From contig WFMF01000254.1 of the NCBI GenBank assembly GCA_011033025.1, positions 186,001 through 250,000 of the forward strand: DNA of 64,000 nt, given 5' to 3'. The DNA is from Beroe forskalii. Its lineage: Eukaryota; Ctenophora; Nuda; Beroida; Beroidae. The position numbers and the translations under genes are program-made. Positions 13,901-25,918 of this stretch are shown piece after piece. Numbering within the stretch: position 1 is the first letter of the stretch; every line of letters begins with the position of its first letter. The notes under the pieces were generated by a model that saw only the letters and a list, made by a program, of their open reading frames with translations, was not told the origin of the DNA and ran no database searches.

Positions 13901-16900
13901 TTTTCTGACAGATCACGTAGTTTGAAGAGCGCTATTAAAAGCTTGCTCTGTCTAGACAAGCAAACAAGCAACAGAGGAAGCTTTAATATCACTTGCAACT
14001 GCTCTTATTCTCATGATTAACACAGTGGACAGCAGTAAGGGAAGTTCCACGATAGTGGTACCAGAACATAGTCCAGTTTAGAATTCCGATGAAATAACAA
14101 AATATGTCAATTACTTCTGAGTGGTCTCTCACTGTGCGGAAACTCGCCAGTATCATATGGGTTCTTAGAAAGGGATGGAGGTTTGCAACATGAAATATGA
14201 TTAACATGAAAAGTTATCATACAAAACTTTATTTCAGTTACATGGTCAGTATCTTGATGAAGAATTAGATATTCTGAGGTTATGTTATTAGTTTTCATCT
14301 CTAGCAGGATAGAGCTCAAGGTACTTAGGTATGTATAATATTGTATGTACTATCGACCTTTTGTCATCAAATTATGAGGTTTAACAGTAGGAGTTCGTGT
14401 AAGAAGACTATTACAGATGTGACAGATACAAATTTGATAAACATGACACAAGACAATAACTCCATGTACTGATAAAAAGGCTGCTTTCCATTACAATGAC
14501 TACAATGACCTTGTTAAACAGACCCCCCAACAGACGCGCAAACCACATAGCTTTACAAGTGCAAGTGTGAAAATTTCTAATCGAGGCAATTATCCAATCA
14601 TCGTAGAGTTGTCTAAGAAATATATTTAATAAATTCATATAGCATGCGTGCATTCAAAACTCACCCTAATGGCTTCTTGTCTTCTTAAATTCTTCATTTC
14701 TTAACTTCTTTCCTTCTATGTTTCCCAGGACTTCAATTCCCCTTGTCTTAGAGTCATTTCACCTATAAGGCACGTCAAACGTCTCTCCGATGTGCAGTCG
14801 TGTCCTCAATATGATACCTGACACGTATTTTGTATTATATAAGTTGTCAGGGAATTTAATTAATAACCTAACTCATGTCACATACTAAAGATTAACGTTG
14901 AATCAATCACGTTAAGTAATAAACCATGTAATAAATCACTCAATGAACCTCGGTAAACAGGCATCTATGTTCAGGATTTACAAAGGATATTTCCATGGTT
15001 CAAAATCATTTGAATTACGAATCCAAGTGGTTTTAGCATTGCGGGTTTTATAGTTATATAACATTATTACATCTTCGAAGAAGTCTCATTTCTCATCATG
15101 CAGGTAGTTAACTGCCCATTGTGCTCCGTGTGCTGCAAATAATACAAGATAAAATCCATTACTATCGGCACTTTAAAATTTAACGTAACATTATTTTTCA
15201 ATGCGAGCCTGTGATGCTGATAAAAGTCGTGATTCACGTAAGAGTAAAGTAATTGACGTATGCTTGACTGAAACGTAGTGAGTTATTTTATATGCGGTAC
15301 ATTTCTTCCTTTTATGAGCAGAGGATTTTTACTGGCGTGTACTCATGCACCGAAATCAAAATGTCAAAAGTTGGGTGAACCGTGAAATCGCAGGTACTAG
15401 GTAGATAATGATAAGATTATACACAGTTTCATAACTTCATAATTGAACCACATATTTCCAATCATAAGGAGTGATAGTTCTTGAAGAAAAACTTCATACC
15501 TTAGCTTCATCACACATCAGTAGAGCAGTAGGCAGTAATCAGCCCATTCTCCTTTTTCAACAGCAAAATTCAGCTTACCTAAAATTTCAAGCAGCCCCTA
15601 ATTTACATTAATCAGATTCCCCATTACTCCCCTCATATTCATAATTTCTTGATACTTTGATAAAACAAGTGATATCAAATGTCATAAGAAATGCAAAATT
15701 TTGATAAGGTGAAATCAATTTTCATTGAACAACAAGTAAAACAAGGGAATATATTTATTAAAATCAGTTGGTGATCCAATAAGGTATTTACAGGCATGGC
15801 ATAGGTTAATACCTACAATATTAATTACAAATGTTTTAAATACATAATAAGATAATAGGCTTTCAATGAGGAAGACTTCACTAAAGTACATGGACCATGC
15901 TTTCATGCTCAGAAATTGCTCATCAATAAACCAGCCAACAAATTACCCACCAGTTGAAATAAAGCAAGATTTTGTTACTCTCAATTGATCAGATAACTGC
16001 TTATTGTATTTCTAAGACATCATTATGATCAAGGAATAATATTGCATCAGACTGAAGGCAGTGAAGTCTTGAGTGAGTTTTCAACTTTCATGTTAGGTAT
16101 TGATACATCTTATAGGATATATCTATTATCAACAAATTTTTCATGAAATTTATGTCATGAAAATAATTTTAAAATAATTTTTAATTAAATTCATCTGATA
16201 ATTTCTTAAAATAAAAAAACTCTGCAAACTTTCCACTTGTATGGTTTTATATTAATGATGTTTACCACTTAATTCTTATTTTTGGGATTTTATTCATTGG
16301 ATAATTTCATTGATGGATGGTAAATGATTGGCTAGTTTACATTTAAGCATTATTCACTATGAAACATGATAATGTACTTAAATAACAAATTATAACACAC
16401 CAATTGTAATCAAATGAAGCATATGATGCTCATCATTATACACTTCTTTATAAAACTTTGCCTACTTCATAAAATATTGGTCATGATCTTGAATAGAATC
16501 CACAACAACACATTAAGTTTTGAGAGTCCAAAACACTGCCAAACTTTGTACATCATTCAAAGATGAATATTCATAATTTAATAAATCTACTAAAATCAAC
16601 ACTGGTTATGAAATTATTCCTCTGTATCCTTCATTATCCAATTGCAACTTGTTTAAATTTTAAAACTATTAAATATGTAGACAACACATCAAACACAAAT
16701 AATTAAGTCTTAATACCTAGGTACTTGACTTAGGGGAATGCCTAAATTTCAAGTAATACAATGAATGTTTTCAGTGAAACAGACAAAATGAAAGTTACCC
16801 AATTGATATGATAATGCCACAGAAAAGCATAACTTGTAATTTATAGAATTGTACTTAACTCTAGCTTCAAACAATTGTGGTGCTTATTGATCAAGAAACT

Positions 16901-17008
16901 CATCTCAAATTGCTGAGATTAAGAAGGACTGGTCAGAGTATGATTAAAAATTATCTGAATTGAAATTAATTTTTAATAAAAATTGTCATTCTGATAATTT
17001 AAACAAAA
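10990..17008. other. Gene-poor stretch
   Basis: Six kilobases of AT-rich sequence. The longest open frame, 12103-12501 (plus, 132 codons), has no domain I recognise. One 43-bp dispersed element lies at 12863-12905. The part next to 17009 is probably the 3' untranslated region of the MARCH gene. Confidence 0.5.
12863..12905 (+). repeat. 43-bp dispersed TGACGTCA element
   Basis: Reads TGACATCATTATCA, GGGTTTAGCGTGGTGA, GTTGATGACGCTG. The outer TGACGTCA motifs each have one or two changes. Confidence 0.75.
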
Positions 17009-17737
17009 TCATACCACCTCAGCCATTTGTGGTTCATCTTCATTACACATATTAACCTGAATTTCTGATTGAGGACCAGGCACTGGTGTCTGAGTCATAT
17101 CTAGAATTATGATAATTTGATTGGCTGCCTTCCATCGATTGAAGTAAGTCACATACATTTTGCATTGTGAGTACATAAATGAAATTCCTCCAACAAATCC
17201 AATGAATACAACTCCAATTTTAGTCCAAAAGGCCCAACCAATCTCATTAGCTTGGGCCTCTGAAATCAGTTTGTCCATCAAGACCCATATTGACCATATC
17301 ACACATAATACAGCAAGGAGATGAAATGCTATTGAACATATCACTTTTTTCCGTTCATAAGCTGTAAGATTTAACATTTTCCATTTATGAAATGGTTTGA
17401 GAGTACTCTGTAACTTAAAGTCATAATGACATAGTTCACACTGTTTTTTGTTAGATTTGCCTGACATATTTAACCAAGACTGTAAACATGTTTGGTGAAT
17501 AAATCCAAGAGATCCAGTACATTTACATGGAGAAATGAATCCTTCATCTTCAACACCACAGTGACAAATTCTACATATCTTTTCAGACTTAATAGAAGAA
17601 GTATCCTTGAACTCAGATATTGAACCACTTTCGATATCAGCAGATGGATGTACTCTTTCAGAACTTGGTTCAGAAAGTGGATTTACAATTACTTGCTTCA
17701 AAGGCATCTTTGGAGATGATTTAACAAGCGACATCAA
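17009..17737 (-). CDS. MARCH1/8-type membrane RING-CH E3 ubiquitin ligase
   Basis: A 242-residue protein in one uninterrupted exon. The RING-CH finger is complete, with the C4HC3 ligands Cys55, Cys58, Cys71, Cys73, His81, Cys84, Cys100 and Cys103. Two membrane segments follow (about 133-155 and 172-192), then a short acidic tail. The stretch after the finger (LKPFHKWK, ERKKVICSI, FWTKI, FMYSQCK) matches the MARCH1/MARCH8 branch rather than MARCH2/3 or the MARCH4/9/11 branch. Family members sit in endosomal and plasma membranes and ubiquitinate membrane proteins, driving their endocytosis; the substrate here is unknown. MARCH1/8 genes in vertebrates have introns, so an intronless copy could be a retrogene or lineage-specific intron loss. 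Two in-frame Met codons open the frame; I took the first. Confidence 0.93.
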   Translation of the reverse strand: MMSLVKSSPKMPLKQVIVNPLSEPSSERVHPSADIESGSISEFKDTSSIKSEKICRICHCGVEDEGFISPCKCTGSLGFIHQTCLQSWLNMSGKSNKKQCELCHYDFKLQSTLKPFHKWKMLNLTAYERKKVICSIAFHLLAVLCVIWSIWVLMDKLISEAQANEIGWAFWTKIGVVFIGFVGGISFMYSQCKMYVTYFNRWKAANQIIIILDMTQTPVPGPQSEIQVNMCNEDEPQMAEVV

Positions 17738-18630
17738 TTCAATTTCCTTCTCTCATGACACCTATGTGAAGTGTAATAGATTAGAAAATAGAAAATTTTG
17801 GAAACTATTTTCTCAGCATTCAATAACAGCAACTACATTTCAATCATGGTGCTGTCTAAAGCACACTATGAGAGATCTCATAATTGAATAACTATCAATT
17901 TAAATTATTTAAATTTTCAATAAATAGTTCAACTACATATTATGTTATAGGTATGAGTTCATGTTTGAGAATGATCTTCCACCTTTTTGAGGAGATACAG
18001 GTCTAATTAATTAATTAATTTATCTAATAGCTCCTATTTGTGAGCCCAAGGTACATCATACTAGCAAAAATCTAAATGAAAACCTAATCTTAAATACCAT
18101 AAACGTACAAAAACCATACAACCCTTTTAAAAAACAGTAAGCAAGAAAATTATGAAAGTTCTATCATGACCAACAGCATGTACTAAGTAAATTATGCAAT
18201 ACAGGTCTAGGATTGATGGCAAAATGCAAGTTTACATAGCTTGAGGCCCACTGCTAGGTGTGTTCATTGGTCAAAAACGAGGAGGTAAAAAGGGTTATAG
18301 AAAGAGTTGTTAAACTGCAAAATGATTACTTTAAAAACTTTCTTTGAAACAGCTATTCCTGAAATGGAAAACTTTCTGAACTTGGGCCTCAGAAGCCATT
18401 TTACTACCCCTTTTAACCACCCTTTTGACGAGCTAGGGTAGTGAAAAGGGAGTTGAAAAGGCAGTTGAAGAGGGAATAAACCCCAGATATATATAAATAC
18501 TTCATTCATAAAGTGATGCACCTTCACAAGGTACTCATTATCAAAATTCAGTATGTCTCCCATATAAACGGCTCTGAGTGACGTCACAGATCTAAACGTC
18601 AACTTTTCTGTATCCTGTACCTCACTGTAG
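17738..18630. other. Likely MARCH promoter side, no gene recognised
   Basis: Upstream of the minus-strand MARCH frame. It contains a TTAA-rich run near 18010 and two CTGAGTGACGTCA phrases nearby (about 18570 and 18750), which may be fragments of the 43-bp dispersed element. The 112-codon frame at 18264-18602 has no recognisable domain. Confidence 0.5.
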
Positions 18631-18713
18631 CCCTAACAAAAACCCCAACCTTAATCCTAACCCTAACCCTAACAAATCCTGACCCTAATGGCTAATCCTG
18701 ACCCTAACCCTAG
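18631..18713. repeat. Interstitial telomere-like CCCTAA tract
   Basis: Degenerate CCCTAA repeats with a pure core CCTAACCCTAACCCTAAC near 18656-18673. This is the complement of the TTAGGG telomere repeat of most animals. Confidence 0.8.
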
Positions 18714-18819
18714 TCCTTAAAGCGCTAGGTGCCCTTAATTATATTTTTCTGAGTGACGTCATTGTCATAGATAATGAAGGCTCCCGTTAGTCTTAGTCTT
18801 AGTAAAATGGCCACAGTCG

Positions 18820-19844
18820 GTTTAATCAACCAGGCCGGTGGCAGCCATGCTGAGCATAGAGACTATCCCTAGTACACTAGGCGAAGGGTGTGAACTCCTG
18901 GGTGGTTTTTTAGGCCACCCGACTGCCGGAGATATCCTGGGCTGAGAGTAGCCCACCGTCCAGGACCTCACTGGACCAGTAAGCTACCAACGCCCCTGGC
19001 TTCAAACAGACTGCAAAGCAAGTCAATGCTTGCCTGCAGATTAAGTCGGAGATCAGCCGGAGGTGGCTATGTACCACCTCCCTTCGTCTGACTGAGCCAC
19101 AGGGAGGTCTGACCCAACCAGACTGTGTAAATAATATTCCCATTGATTGGAGTTATGCTGGGATCAATGGGCAAAGCCCAGCTATGGGGTACTACCTGGA
19201 AAAGAAGAGAGGAACTGATTGTTAGTTTTGGTGATGTTTTTGGTGTTGTATTATTGTTCATTAATCATAGTAATGTTGCTAAATCAGATTTATTGGGAGG
19301 GACATCCTTTCGAAATGGGCTGCAGTTTATTGTATTTATTTCTATGGGTCTAGATGTACAGAAATTTGTTGCTTGACAGAAGTGGTGAGGTAATGAGACT
19401 TAGCTGGTTTGAAGTACGGAGTACCCAGCAGGTGAGGGTGATGAAAGTGGGAGATATAACGAAATAAAATGTTGTTTACTTATTGGAAATAATATGGGAG
19501 AATTGGACAGTGGGCTAATTTTTATAGCAGTAAGAGGGTTGATAATGCAGGGGTCGCCAATGCAACTGCTGATTCCAGAATGAAACAAAATTTATTTCAT
19601 GATGGTGCTGAGGAACCTTGGAGGGATCTGAACTTTAACAAGTTGTATGGGAGAAAATTTTTATCAGGGCTTCTTGAGTGGCCTTTGATAGTTTGATGGA
19701 GGAAGCCATATTGGTTTTTTGTAGTACAAAGTGGGTTATGACTACCGGGCTGTGCCAATGTTGTTACAGTATATAATATGTATGTATGGGTTGATCATTC
19801 CCTTTGAGGACAGTCTTCAAGTAGTGTACCTGAATTATAATGAA
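18820..19844. other. No gene recognised
   Basis: 18820-19130 is more GC-rich than its surroundings and may be an old repeat or a retroposed fragment. I could not assign it. Short open frames on both strands have no recognisable content. Confidence 0.45.
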
Positions 19845-19848
19845 TTAA

Positions 19849-20447
19849 AGGACGAGTAAAGCGAAATTTAAAGTATATAAAAAATGTCATATTATGATAG
19901 GCATCATAATTAAAAGCACTTTAGTCAAAGTCCGATGTTTCTATTCACTTCCTACCGCACGCTATAGCTAAATCAAAGAGCAATTCTAGGCGCAAAATAT
20001 GATGCAGTATGGTCCCCAGTATCAAATTACACCCTGAGTTCACTATGTAAACACAGTTTATATTGCACTTTTTTTGGCGGTTTTGATTGATTTTTTCACG
20101 TCTCGATTACTAATTAGATAGATTTTTGGTTTTTATTATTGACTCAGAATGCCACTAGACGAAACAAAACAGTGTTTAACCACTCATATGGGATGGATAA
20201 TTATACCAAAACGCAAGATAAATAACATGCAAAGTACATAACATGCAAGGTCGTGTGGATAGGAAGGGGACCAAATTTCGACATCAACTGCACGTTATGT
20301 ATGATAAATATATGGAGGGGAATATCTCGTCATTTGGGTGTGGTAGGATATTCGTTTTTTAACGATTAGATTACAGAATTGCCCTAGATTCTGTGTACAA
20401 CGTCTCAGAACGATATTTGAACAAAATTTCTTCGATTTACTCGTCCT
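19849..20447. mobile_element. Short inverted-repeat element (MITE-like), TTAA-flanked
   Basis: Ends are AGGACGAGTAAA and its inverse TTTACTCGTCCT, extended by similarity over about 22 bp (CGAAATTT against CGAAGAAATTT). TTAA lies immediately outside both ends (19845-19848 and 20448-20451). At 599 bp with no coding capacity it is a non-autonomous element. It shares only the TTAA-AGG...CCT-TTAA pattern with the element at 7817-9585. Confidence 0.8.
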
Positions 20448-20473
20448 TTAAGTAAAAAGATAGAAGAATAGTG

Positions 20474-22120
20474 TATTTGAATTAAAAAGAAATATTTCTT
20501 CAAGACATCAATCTACAAGACTTTTCTCCAACTCCATACTTGAACACCAACATGATTCCTTTAGGTAATGTAATGTGGAGAGCAGTAGGATCTTAATTAG
20601 TCACACCAAGATGAGTGGTGTGCAGGCATCTTCAGTCCAATACCTACCTCAGCTTTCGGGGTGTTTAAATTGCGAGAGCTTTTTATGAGGTAGGCCCCCC
20701 AGCAGTCACCCCCTGGTACCAGGGTATAGCACTGTCAAGTGCAGTGACCACCTGCCTGAATGAATCTGAAACTTGCTCTTTGGTCTTTGTCTTTACTCCA
20801 AGCACCAAGAAATTAAGCAACACACTAAGTGAAGAGAAGTAGAGGACCGGCGGATGGATCCGGGTCATTTGTGTCCTTTTACGTTGCACATTAATGAAAT
20901 TAATGCGAGTGGCATGCATCCTGATCCAATACTTCATCTTGAGAGATGCTTCTCCTGAAAATCAGGGTTAAAACATATTTGAATTAAAAAGAAATATTTC
21001 TTCAAGACATCAATCTGCAAGACTTTTCTCCAACTCCATACTTGAACACCAACATGATTCCTTTAGGTAATGTAATGTGGAGAGCAGTAGGATCTTAATG
21101 AGTCACACCAAGATGAGTGGTGTGCAGGCATCTTCAGTCCAATACCTACCTCAGCTTTCGGGGTGTTTAAATTGCGAGAGCTTTATATGAGGTAGGCCCC
21201 CCAGCAGTCACCCCCTGGTACCAGGGTATAGCACTGTCAAGTGCAGTGACCACCTGCCTGAATGAATCTGAAACTTGCTCTTTGGTCTTTGTCTTTACTC
21301 CAAGCACCAAGAAATTAAGCAACACACTAAGTGAAGAGAAGTAGAGGACCGGCGGATGGATCCGGGTCATTTGTGTCCTTTACGTTGCACATTAATGAAA
21401 TTAATGCAGTGGCATGCATCCTGATCCAATACTTCATCTTGAGAGATGCTTCTCCTGAAAATCAGGGTTAAAACATATTTGAATTAAAAAGAAATATTTC
21501 TTCGAGACATCAATCTGCAAGACTTTTCTCCAACTCCATACTTGAACACCAACATGATTCCTTTAGGTAATGTAATGTGGAGAGCAGTAGGATCTTAATG
21601 AGTCACACCAAGATGAGTGGTGTGCAGGCATCTTCAGTCCAATACCTACCTCAGCTTTCGGGGTGTTTAAATTGCGAGAGCTTTTTATGAGGTAGGCCCC
21701 CCAGCAGTCACCCCTGGTACCAGGGTATAGCACTGTCAAGTGCAGTGACCACCTGCCTGAATGAATCTGAAACTTGCTCTTTGGTCTTTGTCTTTACTCC
21801 AAGCACCAAGAAATTAAGCAACACACTAAGTGAAGAGAAGTAGAGGACCGGTGGATGGATCCGGTCATTTGTGTCCTTTATGTTGCACATTAATGAAATT
21901 AATGCAGTGGCATGCATCCTGATCCAATACTTCATCTTGAGATGCTTCTCCTGAAAATCAGGGTTAAAACATATTTGAATTAAAAGAAATATTTCTTCGA
22001 GACATCAATCTGCAAGACTTTTCTCCAACTCCATACTTGAACACCAACATGATTCCTTTAGGTAATGTAATGTGGAGCAGTAGGATCTAGTCACACCAAG
22101 ATGAGTGGTGTGCAGGCATT
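20474..22120. repeat. ~500-bp unit in 3.3 tandem copies
   Basis: Copies start at 20474, 20976, 21476 and 21972 (spacing 502, 500, 496), each opening with TATTTGAATTAAAAAGAAAT; the fourth stops near 22115. Copies are nearly identical, so the array is young. Each full unit encodes a minus-strand frame of up to 84 codons (copy 1: 20683-20937), but single-base indels change its length from copy to copy, which argues against coding selection. Each unit also has a hairpin (CCTACCTCA against TGAGGTAGG, 20643-20694 in copy 1), the palindrome CCTGGTACCAGG, and a CACACC/GGTGTG pair. I do not recognise 5S rRNA, snRNA or tRNA sequence in it. Confidence 0.9.
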
Positions 22121-22249
22121 CAGATGATAATGGCTGCATTTATTTAAGAATGCATCAAATTAGGCTTACATGTAATTAAGCCTAGAGCCTCAAAAAGGGC
22201 TTAATTTCATGTAGCTTAATGACATGTAGGCTCATTTTTCTGAAGGCGA

Positions 22250-23395
22250 TATTTCCTGTAATAAGTAGTTTGGTTGAGTTAAATATCATTTATGTATATA
22301 ATAAAGAGGAGGGGTCCTAATACTGATCCTTGTGGGACCCTGTACTCTACTAGTAATTTGTCGGAGTCTTCATTCAATGAGACATATTGCTTTCTATTAG
22401 ATAGATAGCTCTTTATCAATGAATAAGCGTTGCCTCGTATTCCATATCTATTGAGCTTATACAATAATTTATCGTGACTGATAGTATCGAAAGCTTTACT
22501 TAAGTCGATAAATATGCCAAGAACGTGCTTTTTGTCGCGAATCAGCTTCTCAATATGTGTTACAGAATAGTTGATCGCATGATTTGTGGAGTGGCTTTTC
22601 TAAAACCATATTGGTTCTCGTACATTAGATTTTTATATGTAACAAAGCTATACATTCTAGAAAATATTACTTTTTCAAAGATTTTGCAAATATTGGGCGT
22701 TGACACTGGTCTATAATTTTCAAGAAGTTGCTCATCTTCCTTTTTATAAATTAGGGGATGTTCCAGTTTTAAGCATCTGGGAAAATACCGTTTTGCATGG
22801 ACCTATTGTATAGTGCAAGATTATCGGACTTATCGTATGAGATGCTGCTTTGATAACGTGTATTGGTATGTCACTCGATTTACCATTCTGGAATTCTCTA
22901 ATGATGTCATTGATTTCTTCAGGCGTACAGTCATGGGTATATACTAGATGGTTGTTTTTGGTAAGTAATCAGTAAAACTGGGTATTTCAGTAACTCTCAC
23001 ATCACTCAGCTCATTATGAGTTATTTTAAGTTAGATGCTAATGATACGAAGTATTTATTTAAATTCGTTGGCAATAATTCTACGGTTGGTGATCTTTTCG
23101 TTATTAATGATAAATTGTGGTTTTGATCTGGCGCTTGCTCTTGCCCTCAATTTATTAATGGTCTCCCAGGTTTTTTCATATCACCAGATTTCTCTTCAAA
23201 TTTCCCTTGTAGTACTTCTCCCTTAGCATTCTTCCTCACTTTTTAAGCATTTTACGGAAGTCTTTGTACTTAGTGTATGCAGCGCTTTTTACTACATATT
23301 TCACAAAAGCATTCCCCTCCCCGGTCATCTTTTTCTCCTTCTTTACACGCCTTATTACGACACTTGCGCCATTTGTAATACAAGTCGTCACATTG
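22250..23395 (-). pseudogene. Degraded non-LTR retrotransposon reverse transcriptase
   Basis: On the minus strand 22279-22464 reads through the reverse transcriptase palm region, with LIKSYLSNRKQYV and the signature RVPQGSVLGPLLFIIYIND. Further 5' (higher coordinates) are fragments of the fingers and of the upstream linker, broken by stops and frameshifts. The sequence leaves the family pattern just before the catalytic FADD/YADD box, so the copy is 3'-truncated as well as mutated. It belongs to the LINE ORF2 type; the clade is not certain. Confidence 0.88.
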
Positions 23396-23421
23396 GTTAA
23401 TTGATGCGATAATACAGCAGT

Positions 23422-24826
23422 CAGCAGCGTAACGCTGTTACAGCAGCGTAACGCTGTTACAGCAGCGTAACGCTGTTACAGCAGCGTAACGCTGTTACAG
23501 CAGCGTAACGCTGTTACAGCAGCAACGCGTAACGCTGTGTTACAGCAGCGTAACGCTGTTACAGCAGCGTAACGCTGTTACAGCAACGCCAACGCTGTTA
23601 CAGCAACATAACGCTGTTACAGCAACGTAACGCTGTTACAGCAGCGTAACGCTGTTACAGCAACATGTAACGCTGTTACAGCAGCGTAACGCTGTTACAG
23701 CAGCGTAACGCTGTTACAGCAACTGTTTACAGCAGCGTAACGCTGTTACAGCAGCGTAACGCTGTTACAGCAGCGTAACGCTGTTACAGCAGCGTAACGC
23801 TGTTACAGCAACAACCAACGCTGTTACAGCAGCGTAACGCTGTTGCAACAGCATAACGCTGTTTTTTAGCAGCAACCAACGCTGTTACAGCAGCGTAACG
23901 CTGTTACAGCAGCGTAACGCTGTTACAGCAGCGTAACACTGTTCATGTTACAGCAGCGTAACGCTGTTACAGCAGCGTAACGCTGTTACAGCAGCGTAAC
24001 GCTGTTACAGCCGCGTAACGCTGTTACAGCAGCGTAACGCTGTTACAGCAGCGTAACGCTGTTACAGCAGCGTAACGCGCTGTTACAGCAGCGTAACGCT
24101 GTTACAGCAGCGTAACGCTGTTACAGCAGCGTAACGCTGTTACAGCAGCATAACGCTGTTACAGCAGCGTAACGCTGTTACAGCAGCGTAACACTGTTAC
24201 AGCAGCGTAACACTGTTACAGCAGCGTAACGCTGTTACAGCAGCGTAACACTGTTACAGTAGCGTAACGCTGTTACAGCAGCGTAACGCTGTTACAGCGG
24301 CGTAACGCTGTTACAGCAGCGTAACGCTGTTACAGCAGCGTAACGCTGTTACAGCAGCGTAACGCTGTTACAGCAGCGTAACGCTGTTACAGCAGCGTAA
24401 CGCTGTTACAGCAGCGTAACGCTGTTACAGCAGCGTAACGCTGTTACAGCAGCGTAACGCTGTTACAGCAGCGTAACGCTGTTACAGCAGCGTAACGCTG
24501 TTACAGCAGTTAGCAATAACGCTGTTACAGCAGCGTAACGCTGTTACAGCAGCGTAACGCTGTTACAGCAGCGTAACGCTGTTACAGCAGCGTAACGCTG
24601 TTACAGCAGCGTAACGCTGTTACAGCAGCGTTACAGCAGCGTAACGCTGTTATAGCAGTGTAACACTGTTACAGTAGCGTAACGCTGTTACATCAGTGTA
24701 ACACTGTTACAGTAGCGTAACGCTGTTACAGCAGCGTAACGCTGTTACAGCAGCGTAACGCTGTTACAGCAGCGAATTCGTAACGCTGTTACAGCAGCGT
24801 ATTCGTAACGCTGTTACAGCGTCGGC
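23422..24826. repeat. 19-bp satellite, about 74 copies, self-complementary unit
   Basis: The unit CAGCAGCGTAACGCTGTTA repeats head to tail for 1.4 kb with few changes. Each unit contains two nested inverted pairs, CAGCGT/ACGCTG and GTAAC/GTTAC, so either strand can fold into a run of small hairpins. Breaks in register occur near 23525, 23720, 23870, 24508 and 24770, where a few odd bases are inserted. There are no unique spacers, so it is not a CRISPR array. Confidence 0.97.
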
Positions 24827-24829
24827 GGC

Positions 24830-25918
24830 CAAATAAAAAATAAAATATGTCTGCTACTAGCAGAGTGTTTTTTTGATTTTTCAATTCCACCCCCTTCTGG
24901 AACACCTTAGAACTAAAAGAACGGGTTAAAATTTGTTTGAAATTAAAAACTCCTTTAGAATTAGAGTTAGATTATCTATGATCTACAAGTTCAACTAAAA
25001 TGGCAAAAACAAATAATATGACATGGGCAGTGGTGTCCCGACCTGACCTGACAGTTCGCAAAAGCACTGATCTATCATGGTAATTACAGACAGAACAAAA
25101 CACATAACATTTAAGTTTAACCCTAACATTCAATATTCATCATAACCCTAACTTATTGGTAACTGTAACCTAATGAAGGCTCTCGTTTCTAAATTTAATA
25201 AGAGATGACCATCACTGACAACAGCTGAGTATGCTTCGACAGGAATTGATAAGTAAATTTGAGTGTTGTCGTGCACCGCAGGCAAGAAAATCACGTATTG
25301 TATTTACTAAGAAAGGTCGGGGCACCACGGTGAAGCAGCAATGACTGGTGAGCTGCTAATATTCTACGTGGGTTATTTACGAAGGTTGCCGGCTATGATA
25401 AATTATGTTTGCAATTGTAAACAACAAAGAAAAGTTAGTTTAACTTGGAACCTATTCAGTTTGCTTCAAAATCGAAACTTAGTTTTGAATTAAACTTTAA
25501 AATGAAACTTTTTCACAAAACGTGGACTGAAATGTAGCAATTATCATAGAATATCTGATACATGTCGCTTATCAAATGTCGATGATCATTTGTGAATATT
25601 GGTATAATCATGAGAACCGAAAATCACCTTGTTTTCGATAAAATATCTGCACTATACTTTAAAGGTAATAAAACTTGATAAAATCAAATAAATGTTTCAC
25701 TTTCTATACACATTTCACTGTTTTTTGCTCTATTCACAAAGAATATCAATTCTTATTCAACTTGATTCGGAGTCTTCTTTTTCATCTACAATCAGGGACA
25801 TGGCCGAGCCAGGACCTCTACGGCAAGGCTTTTTCTCTCACATTCACTTCTCTTCATGTCTCAGAGAGACACAGTCTCGCTGCTTTATGTCTCACAAACA
25901 GACAGTCTCGAACAAGGG
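24830..25918. other. No gene recognised, 3' flank of the C1q-type gene
   Basis: AT-rich. The part next to 25919 should hold the 3' untranslated region of the minus-strand gene. Small frames at 25675-25974 (plus) are antisense to, or overlap, its last exon. Confidence 0.5.

Noticed and set aside
20643-20710. let-7-like seed TGAGGTAG in the 0.5-kb tandem unit
   Set aside because: The match ends after nine bases, lies on the 3' arm of the hairpin, and the rest does not resemble let-7.
20683-20937. 84-codon minus-strand frame in the tandem unit
   Set aside because: Indels between near-identical copies change its length, so it is not under coding selection.
23422-24826. Possible CRISPR-like array
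   Set aside because: Repeats are directly adjacent with no unique spacers, and the genome is animal.
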